Part shown: positions 58,786-64,000 of the stretch, piece after piece | Layout of the letters: each line of letters starts with the position of its first letter | Numbering within the stretch: position 1 is the first letter of the stretch | NCBI GenBank assembly: GCA_964242115.1 | Contig: CAXSZX010000010.1 | Coordinates: forward strand, 77,545-141,544 | Direction of reading: 5' to 3' | From: BOG-908 sp964242115 | GTDB lineage: Bacteria > Pseudomonadota > Alphaproteobacteria > Acetobacterales > Acetobacteraceae | Length of the DNA stretch: 64,000 nucleotides | Notes under the pieces: generated by a model | What the model saw: the letters and a program-made list of their open reading frames with translations, nothing else | Told to the model about the DNA's origin: nothing | The model's database searches: none | Translations under genes and position numbers: made by a program

Positions 58786-60269
58786 TGCCTTGTCGAACGC
58801 CCATCCTCGAGCAGGGCCGCTGCCGCCAGCCGGCCGGAGAGTGCCGCCATCGGCACGCCCGCCCCCGGATGCGTGCTGCCCCCCGCCAGGTACAGGCCGG
58901 GGATCTTGGTGCGACTGCCCGGGCGCTGGAACGTCGCCATCGGGCCGTGCACCGCTTGGCCGTACAGCGCTCCCCCCGTCGCCGGGAACAACGCGTTGAA
59001 GTGCTGCGGCGCTGTCACCACGCTGGCTTGCGAACTCCGCTCCACCTGCAGGCCGCAGCGCGCCATGTGGGTGAACGCCTGTTGCGCGCATCGGTCGATC
59101 TCCGTGTTGGTGAGTGGGGTGGCGTCGCCGTCCGGCGGCGCGTTGACCAGGCAGAGCAGGCGTTCGGGCCCGTCGGGTGCGGGGTCATCGTCTGTGCGGT
59201 CCTGCGCGCAGACGTAGATGGTGGGCGTTTGCGGCAGGCGGCGGTGGGTGAAGATGTCGGTGAACTCTGCCGCGTAGTCCGGCTGGAAGAACACGTTGTG
59301 GCGGGTGAGCGGGAAGCCGTGCGTGCGCGCGCGCATCGCCCAGGTGAGTGCCGAAAGCGACCGCCGCGCAGGCCGCACCGCCGGTGTTGCGCGCGCTACC
59401 GCGTCGCCGAAACACATGGCCAGTGCTGAGGAATCCGCGTTCACCACCACTGCGTCCGCGCCGACGCGCTCGCCGCAGCACAGCACCACGCCGCTCGCAC
59501 GACCGGATTGCGTCTCGATCCGTGCCACGTCTGCGTTGGTGCGGATGGTCACGCCCAGCGAGGCCGCGAGTGCTGCCAGCGCGCGGGCCAGCGCGTGCAT
59601 GCCGCCGTCCACCAGCCACACGCCGTCCTGTTCCACGTGCGCGACCAGCATCAACGTCGCCGGCGAGAGGTAGGGCGAAGAACCGCAATAGGTGGCGTAG
59701 CGGCCGAACAGCTGGCGCAGGCGCGGATCGGAAAAATGCGTCGCCAGGGCTCCTGACAACGTATCGAACGGGCTGATCTGCAGCATCGGGCCGACGCCGG
59801 CCGCACGTACCAGGGAGAGCGGGTTGGGCAGCTTCGAACGCAGAAACGGGCCTTCCAGCGTGCGGTAGATACGTTGTGCACGTGCGGCGAAGTCGCGGAA
59901 GCCGCGCGCCTCGGCGGGGCCGGCGAACGCGCCGATCGCGTCTGTTGTCTGGTCCAGGTCGGCGTACAGGTCCAGGCGCGTGCGCTCGTCCCAAGCGTGC
60001 CGCGCGAGGATGTGCGCCGGCCGCAACGCCACGTGGTTGGCGAACTGCGAGCCGGCATCGGCGAACAACTGCTCGAACACCCAGCGCATGGTGAACACGG
60101 TGGGTCCGGCGTCGATCAGCGCGCCGCCCGCCTGCACCTGGCGCACTTTGCCGCCGGGCGTGGCCTGCCGCTCCAGCAGCGTCACGTGGCATCCGGCCAT
60201 GGCGAGGTCGATAGCGGCGGTCAAGCCGCCGACACCGGCGCCGATCACCGCAACCTGGCGTTGCGCCAT
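58719..60269 (-). CDS. crtD: Hydroxyneurosporene desaturase CrtD
   Basis: FAD-dependent desaturase introducing the 3,4 double bond into hydroxylated carotenoids on the way to spheroidene or spirilloxanthin. The 516-residue protein has the N-terminal VAVIGAGVGGLTAAIDLAMAG, AGPTVFTMRWVFEQLF, YATYCGSSPYLSPATL, and the C-terminal GLYLAGGSTHPGAGVPMAAL. (These lie near residues 6, 58, 205 and 455.) The C-terminal 30 or so residues are basic, low in conservation, and overlap crtC. It is divergent from crtE. Confidence 0.94.
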   Translation of the reverse strand: MAQRQVAVIGAGVGGLTAAIDLAMAGCHVTLLERQATPGGKVRQVQAGGALIDAGPTVFTMRWVFEQLFADAGSQFANHVALRPAHILARHAWDERTRLDLYADLDQTTDAIGAFAGPAEARGFRDFAARAQRIYRTLEGPFLRSKLPNPLSLVRAAGVGPMLQISPFDTLSGALATHFSDPRLRQLFGRYATYCGSSPYLSPATLMLVAHVEQDGVWLVDGGMHALARALAALAASLGVTIRTNADVARIETQSGRASGVVLCCGERVGADAVVVNADSSALAMCFGDAVARATPAVRPARRSLSALTWAMRARTHGFPLTRHNVFFQPDYAAEFTDIFTHRRLPQTPTIYVCAQDRTDDDPAPDGPERLLCLVNAPPDGDATPLTNTEIDRCAQQAFTHMARCGLQVERSSQASVVTAPQHFNALFPATGGALYGQAVHGPMATFQRPGSRTKIPGLYLAGGSTHPGAGVPMAALSGRLAAAALLEDGRSTRQWSRAATPGGTSTRSATMANTA

Positions 60270-60295
60270 CCCGTGACGATCCTTGTTGACACGAC

Positions 60296-60313
60296 TGTCA
60301 ATAGAAGCTGACA
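60296..60313. promoter_or_regulatory. PpsR/CrtJ-type operator between crtD and crtE
   Basis: TGTCAATAGAAGCTGACA fits TGT-N12-ACA, and ACTGTCA / TGACAGT extend the dyad by two bases on each side. It lies 27 bases from the crtD start and 39 from the crtE start. A weaker TGG-N12-ACA match follows at about 60321-60338. Confidence 0.78.
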
Positions 60314-60351
60314 GTCTTACTGGCAAGATGGATTGACAGCAGGAGGTGGGC

Positions 60352-61221
60352 ATGGAGCCGATGGCGCGGATCGAACGGGTGCTCAACGCTGCCGTCTCGC
60401 AGGCCGAAGCACCGGGCTGTCCGCCCGGCCTGGCCGCCGCCATGCGCGACAGCGTGTTTCCCCGCGGCGCCCGCATCCGCCCGCGGCTGTGCCTGGCCGT
60501 GGCCGCCGCCTGTGGCGAGGACGCGCCGGCCCTGACCGACGCCGCGGCGGCCGCAGTCGAGCTACTGCACTGCGCCTCCCTGGTGCACGACGACATGCCC
60601 TGCTTCGACGACGCCGAAACCCGCCGCGGCCGCCCGAGCGTGCACCGCGCGCACGGCGAAATGCTGGCCCTGCTGGCGGGCGACGCGCTGATCGTGCTTG
60701 CCTTCCAGATCATGGCCGAAGCCGCCATGTTGCAGCCCGCGCGCCTCGTGCGACTGGTGGGCGCCATTGGCCGCGGCGTCGGCGTGCCGCGCGGCATTGT
60801 CGCCGGCCAGGCCTGGGAGTGTGAGCAGACCGCCGACCTGGCGCTTTACCAGCGCGAGAAGACCGGCGCGCTGTTTGCCGCCGCCACCCTGGCCGGCGCT
60901 GCAGCGGCAGGGGCCGAGCCGGAAGCCTGGCGCGCGCTTGGCCTGCGGCTGGGCGAGGCCTACCAGGTGGCCGACGACATCCGCGACGCCACCTGCTCGG
61001 CCGAGGCACTGGGCAAGCCGGTGGGCCAGGACGCGGCACACGGGCGGCCGAACGCGGTGGCGCAACTGGGGCTGGGCGGCGCGGTGGGCTGGCTGGAGGA
61101 TTTGGCGAACCAGGCGATGGAGTCGGTGCCGGCTTGCTTGGGGCAGAGCGCGTTGCGGAGCCACATCCTTAGCGAGACGATGCGGTTGCTGCCGGTGGAG
61201 CTGGCGCAGAGTGCAGCTTGA
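60352..61221 (+). CDS. crtE: Geranylgeranyl diphosphate synthase
   Basis: Trans-prenyltransferase making C20 GGPP for carotenoids and the bacteriochlorophyll tail. The 289-residue protein has the first Asp-rich motif as VHDDMPCFDD (about residues 78-87), GRPSVHRAHGEMLALLAGDAL, and the second Asp motif as YQVADDIRD. The ATG at 60352 has AGGAGG six bases upstream; a GTG two codons earlier is too close. It ends one base before a family I element that separates it from crtF. Confidence 0.95.
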   Translation: MEPMARIERVLNAAVSQAEAPGCPPGLAAAMRDSVFPRGARIRPRLCLAVAAACGEDAPALTDAAAAAVELLHCASLVHDDMPCFDDAETRRGRPSVHRAHGEMLALLAGDALIVLAFQIMAEAAMLQPARLVRLVGAIGRGVGVPRGIVAGQAWECEQTADLALYQREKTGALFAAATLAGAAAAGAEPEAWRALGLRLGEAYQVADDIRDATCSAEALGKPVGQDAAHGRPNAVAQLGLGGAVGWLEDLANQAMESVPACLGQSALRSHILSETMRLLPVELAQSAA

Positions 61222-61222
61222 A

Positions 61223-61353
61223 GAAAGCAAACGGTTCTTTTTTGAAAAAAAGAACCAAAAAACTTTTGCGCCCTGGGGTACACGCCTGTTGAACGGTCCG
61301 CGACAGCAGGGACAAAAGTTTTTTGCTTCTTTTTTTCAAAAAAGAAGGCCTTC
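61223..61353. repeat. Family I full element between crtE and crtF
   Basis: Both hairpins are perfect: ACGGTTCTTTTTTG with AAAAAAAGAACC, and TTTTTTGCTTCTTTTTTTC with AAAAAAGAAGGCC. TCCGCGACAGC is on the right only. The right arm abuts the conserved part of CrtF. Confidence 0.9.
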
Positions 61354-62419
61354 CTCCCCCGAGTTCCGCGCCTGGGCCGCGCGCTTCCCCCTCACCCGCC
61401 CGATCGCCCGTGCCCGCACACGCGCTCTGTTCGACATCTGTGCCGGCTTCGTCTACGCGCAAATCCTTTATGCGTGCGTGCAGCTGCATCTTTTCGAGAT
61501 CCTCGCAGAAGGGCCGCAAACGCCCGACGCACTCGCCGGCCGCCTGCAAATGCCGCTGGACGGCGCGACGCGCCTGCTGGACGCCGCGGTCTCGCTGCGG
61601 CTGGCGGCCAGGCGGCGCGGCGGTCGCTACGGGCTGGGGCCGTTGGGCGCCGCAATGGTGGGCAACGACGCGGTCACCGCGATGGTGACGCACCACGCCA
61701 TGCTCTACGCCGACCTCGCCGACCCGGTGGCGCTGCTGCGCGGCGAATCGGGGCCGACACGGTTGTCGGCGTATTGGGCGTACGCGCGGTCCGCCGCGCC
61801 GTCCGAATCGGCACCGGCGCAGGTGGGCGGCTACACCGCGCTGATGGCGGCGTCCCAAGCGCTGGTCTCCAACGAACTGCTCGATGCCTACGACGTGCGC
61901 CGGCACCGCGTGCTGCTGGATGTTGGCGGCGGCGACGGGTCGTTCCTGCAAGCGGCGGCGTCGCGGGCGCCCGCTCTGCGCGTGGTGCTGTTCGACCTGC
62001 CGGCGGTGGTTGAGCGCGCGCGGGCGCGATTCGCGCAGGCGGGGTTGTCTGCGCGGGCGCAGGCGGTGGGCGGCAGCTTCCTGACCGATCCGCTTCCCGC
62101 AGGTTGCGACCTGATCTCGCTGGTGCGGGTGGTGCACGACCACGACGACGCCTCGGTGCGCCACATGCTGCGCCAGGCCTGGCTGGCACTGCCCCCAGGC
62201 GGCACGCTGTTGCTGGGGGAGCCGATGGCGGCAACCAGCGGCGCCGAGCGGATGGGCGATGCGTATTTCGGCTTCTACCTGCTGGCCATGGGCAGCGGGC
62301 GGCCACGCAGCGCCGCGGTGCTGACGTCCATGCTGCAGCAGGCCGGCTTCCCGCAAATCCGGCAGGCCGCCACGAGCACGCCGATGCTGACCAGCTTGCT
62401 GGTGGCCAAAAAGGCGTGA
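61354..62419 (+). CDS. crtF: Hydroxyneurosporene O-methyltransferase, start unclear
   Basis: SAM-dependent methyltransferase that O-methylates the 1-hydroxyl of carotenoids. The visible product, about 354 residues from 61354, begins PEFRAWAARFPLTRPIAR, then LFDICAGFVYAQILYACVQL. The SAM site is VLLDVGGGDGSFLQAA, with LVRVVHDHDD the catalytic His/Asp region. About 30 residues usual before FPLTRP are absent. No ATG, GTG or TTG lies between the repeat and the conserved region; the frame is open through the repeat, so a start at TTG near 61288 would translate repeat sequence. The start given is only the first non-repeat codon region. Confidence 0.8.
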
Positions 62420-62454
62420 CTGCCGCTCGTACGACTGAACGGAACCGACTGATG

Positions 62455-62472
62455 TGTAAATCTTGATTGACA
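62455..62472 (+). promoter_or_regulatory. PpsR/CrtJ-type operator 1 before bchC
   Basis: TGTAAATCTTGATTGACA fits TGT-N12-ACA. It lies 36 bases after the crtF stop. Confidence 0.78.
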
Positions 62473-62480
62473 GCAGCGGA

Positions 62481-62498
62481 TGTAAGGTTAGGCTTACA
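62481..62498 (+). promoter_or_regulatory. PpsR/CrtJ-type operator 2 before bchC
   Basis: TGTAAGGTTAGGCTTACA fits TGT-N12-ACA and is nearly identical to the crtI box. Exactly 8 bases separate it from operator 1, the spacing described for cooperative CrtJ binding at Rhodobacter bchC. It lies 47 bases before the bchC ATG. Confidence 0.82.
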
Positions 62499-62545
62499 TA
62501 GGCACAGGCAATCGCGCCGGTTCGGACAAACGTAAGGAGGCCACC

Positions 62546-63481
62546 ATGCAGACAAATGCAGTCGTATTGAGCGGCCCCGAACAACTGGCCGTCCGGACCG
62601 TCGACTTGGTGCCGCCTGGTGCCGACGACGTTGTTGTCGACATCGCCTGGAGCGGGATCAGCACCGGCACCGAGCGTCTGCTCTACACCGGCCGCATGCC
62701 GCCCTTCCCGGGCATGGGCTACCCGCTGGTGCCAGGCTACGAATCGGTCGGCCGCGTGTGCAGCGCCGGCGACGGTGCACGGCTGGAGCCGGGCCAGCTC
62801 GTGTTCGTGCCGGGCGCCAACTGCTACGGCGAGATCCGCGGGTTGTTCGGCGGCACCGCTTCACGCGTGGTGACCAGCGGTGCGCGCGTGATGCCGGTGC
62901 CAGACGCACTGGGCGAGTCGGCAAGCTTGCTGGCCCTGGCAGCAACGGCGCGACACGCGCTCGCACTGCCCGGGGTGCCGCAGCCGGACCTCATCGTCGG
63001 GCACGGCACTGTCGGGCGGCTGCTGGCGCGCCTGGCAATCGCTGCCGGCGCGCGGCCTGTAGTGTGGGAGACCAACCCAGCGCGGCGCTCTGGTGCGACC
63101 GCCTACGCCGTCGTTGACCCGGCCGAGGACACCCGGCGCGACTACCGCTGCGTCGTCGATGCCAGCGGCAACGCAGACATTCTCGATGTGTCGGTGGCGC
63201 GGCTGGCGGCGGGCGGCACGATCGTGCTGGCTGGCTTCTACGACCGGCTCAGCTTCGCTTTTCCGCCGGCCTTCATGCGGGAAGCGCGCATCCTGATCGC
63301 CGCGCAGTTCACGCCGGCGGACACCACCGAGGTGTTGCGTCTGGTGGCGTGCGGCGCGCTGTCGCTGGACGGGCTGATCACCCACCGCGCGCCGGCAGCC
63401 GAGGCGGAAGATGCTTACAGGACCGCGTTTTCTGACGAACTATGCCTGAAAATGGTGCTCGATTGGAGAGACTTCGCATGA
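62546..63481 (+). CDS. bchC: 3-hydroxyethyl bacteriochlorophyllide a dehydrogenase
   Basis: Oxidises the C3 hydroxyethyl group in late bacteriochlorophyll a synthesis. The 311-residue protein is an MDR-type dehydrogenase without the zinc residues of classical alcohol dehydrogenases: SGISTGTERLLYTGRMPPFPGMG, YPLVPGYESVGRV, FVPGANCYGEIRGLFGG, and a Rossmann segment LIVGHGTVGRLLARLA. (Blocks lie near residues 36, 59, 87 and 149.) AAGGAGG precedes the ATG. It overlaps bchX by four bases. Confidence 0.96.
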   Translation: MQTNAVVLSGPEQLAVRTVDLVPPGADDVVVDIAWSGISTGTERLLYTGRMPPFPGMGYPLVPGYESVGRVCSAGDGARLEPGQLVFVPGANCYGEIRGLFGGTASRVVTSGARVMPVPDALGESASLLALAATARHALALPGVPQPDLIVGHGTVGRLLARLAIAAGARPVVWETNPARRSGATAYAVVDPAEDTRRDYRCVVDASGNADILDVSVARLAAGGTIVLAGFYDRLSFAFPPAFMREARILIAAQFTPADTTEVLRLVACGALSLDGLITHRAPAAEAEDAYRTAFSDELCLKMVLDWRDFA

Positions 63482-64000
63482 ACGCAACCGTCAGCCCGAC
63501 GCCCGCCGCACCGCAGATGAGCATGGCCGACGCGTTGCGCGCGGAAGCCTCCATCGAGCCGGATGCGGTGGTGACCGCGCCTGCGAAGAAGGAAACGCAG
63601 ATCATCGCGATCTACGGCAAGGGCGGCATCGGCAAGAGCTTCACGCTGGCCAACCTCAGCTACATGATGGCGCAGCAGGGTAAGCGCGTGCTGCTGATCG
63701 GCTGCGACCCCAAGAGCGACACCACCAGCCTGCTGTTCGGCGGCCGCTCCTGCCCGACGATCATCGAGACCTCGTCGAAGAAGAAGCTGGCCGGCGAGGC
63801 GGTGTCGATCGGCGACGTGTGCTTCAAGCGCGACGGCGTCTACGCGATGGAGCTGGGCGGCCCGGAAGTCGGCCGCGGGTGCGGCGGACGCGGCATCATC
63901 CACGGTTTCGAGCTGTTGGAGAAACTCGGTTTCCATGAGTGGGGGTTCGACTACGTGCTGCTCGACTTCCTCGGCGACGTGGTGTGCGGCGGCTTCGGCC
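63478..64000 (+). CDS. bchX: Chlorophyllide reductase iron protein (partial, runs off the window)
   Basis: NifH-like ATPase that feeds electrons to BchYZ in reduction of ring B. The first 174 residues are visible. A 40-residue N-terminal extension precedes QIIAIYGKGGIGKSF (P-loop), then LIGCDPKSDTTSLLFGG, the cluster cysteine in GRGCGGRGII, and LLDFLGDVVCGGFG, which holds the second cysteine. BchX rather than BchL is favoured by its place after bchC and the FLGDVVCGGF wording. bchY and bchZ are expected beyond the edge. Confidence 0.96.
   Translation, partial: MNATVSPTPAAPQMSMADALRAEASIEPDAVVTAPAKKETQIIAIYGKGGIGKSFTLANLSYMMAQQGKRVLLIGCDPKSDTTSLLFGGRSCPTIIETSSKKKLAGEAVSIGDVCFKRDGVYAMELGGPEVGRGCGGRGIIHGFELLEKLGFHEWGFDYVLLDFLGDVVCGGFG

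Overview
The window is high-GC DNA from a phototrophic alphaproteobacterium. The best fit is the Acetobacteraceae (a Rhodopila-, Acidiphilium- or Rhodovastum-like purple bacterium). This is inferred from a red-type (form IC) RuBisCO operon with cbbX, a bacteriochlorophyll/spheroidene-type carotenoid cluster, the rpmF-plsX-fabH-ihfA-merR and rplU-rpmA-obgE blocks typical of alphaproteobacteria, and protein sequences throughout. The species cannot be named from the sequence.

Layout. 1-2.2 kb: tatB end, tatC, serS (+). 2.6-9.5 kb: Calvin-cycle operon on the minus strand in the order cbbL, cbbS, cbbX, cbbF, cbbP, cbbA, cbbZ, with cbbR divergent at 9.66 kb. 10.8-20.8 kb: housekeeping genes (squalene/phytoene-synthase-like protein, Fe-SOD, YajC, DUF815 ATPase, an acetylesterase-like SGNH protein, argS, a SPOR protein, a PNPOx-like flavoprotein, malate synthase G). 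20.9-38.8 kb: surface-polysaccharide and secreted-protein island (methyltransferase, acyltransferase, O-antigen-ligase-like polymerase, two related beta-helix proteins, a PEP-CTERM protein, an XrtA-type amidotransferase, a glycosyltransferase, manC), plus a Rieske/FAD reductase and an M20 amidohydrolase. 39-47.7 kb: phaB, ruvA, obgE, rpmA, rplU (-), rpmF, plsX, fabH, ihfA, merR (+), HU (-). 47.9-64 kb: photosynthesis gene cluster with bchI-bchD-bchO-orf, crtI-crtB-orf38, a GH128-like protein and an unknown gene, crtC and crtD (-), then crtE-crtF-bchC-bchX (+, running off the window). TGT-N12-ACA boxes of the PpsR/CrtJ type precede crtI, lie between crtD and crtE, and occur as a pair 8 bp apart before bchC.

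The most striking feature is a dispersed intergenic repeat ('family I') at about 30 places. An arm consists of an A/T-rich hairpin (GGTTCTTTTTT pairing with AAAAAAGAACC, or CTTCTTTTTC pairing with GAAAAAGAAG), then AAAACTTTTG or CAAAAGCTTTTTG, then a TGTCGCGG box. Full elements carry two arms facing each other. They sit against gene ends, often only a few bases from a stop codon, and in three genes the arm itself encodes the last residues and the stop. A second structured repeat ('family II', three copies) is nested inside the hairpin loop of family I arms.

Two photosynthesis enzymes carry in-frame low-complexity expansions: BchD has six 27-residue (81-bp) tandem units, and CrtB has a 35-residue insertion bounded by a 14-bp direct repeat next to its catalytic Asp motif, plus an N-terminal Ala/Gly/Gln/Asp-rich segment. 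The operon FBPase lacks residues that normally bind metal. No tRNA, rRNA, CRISPR array or intact insertion sequence was seen.
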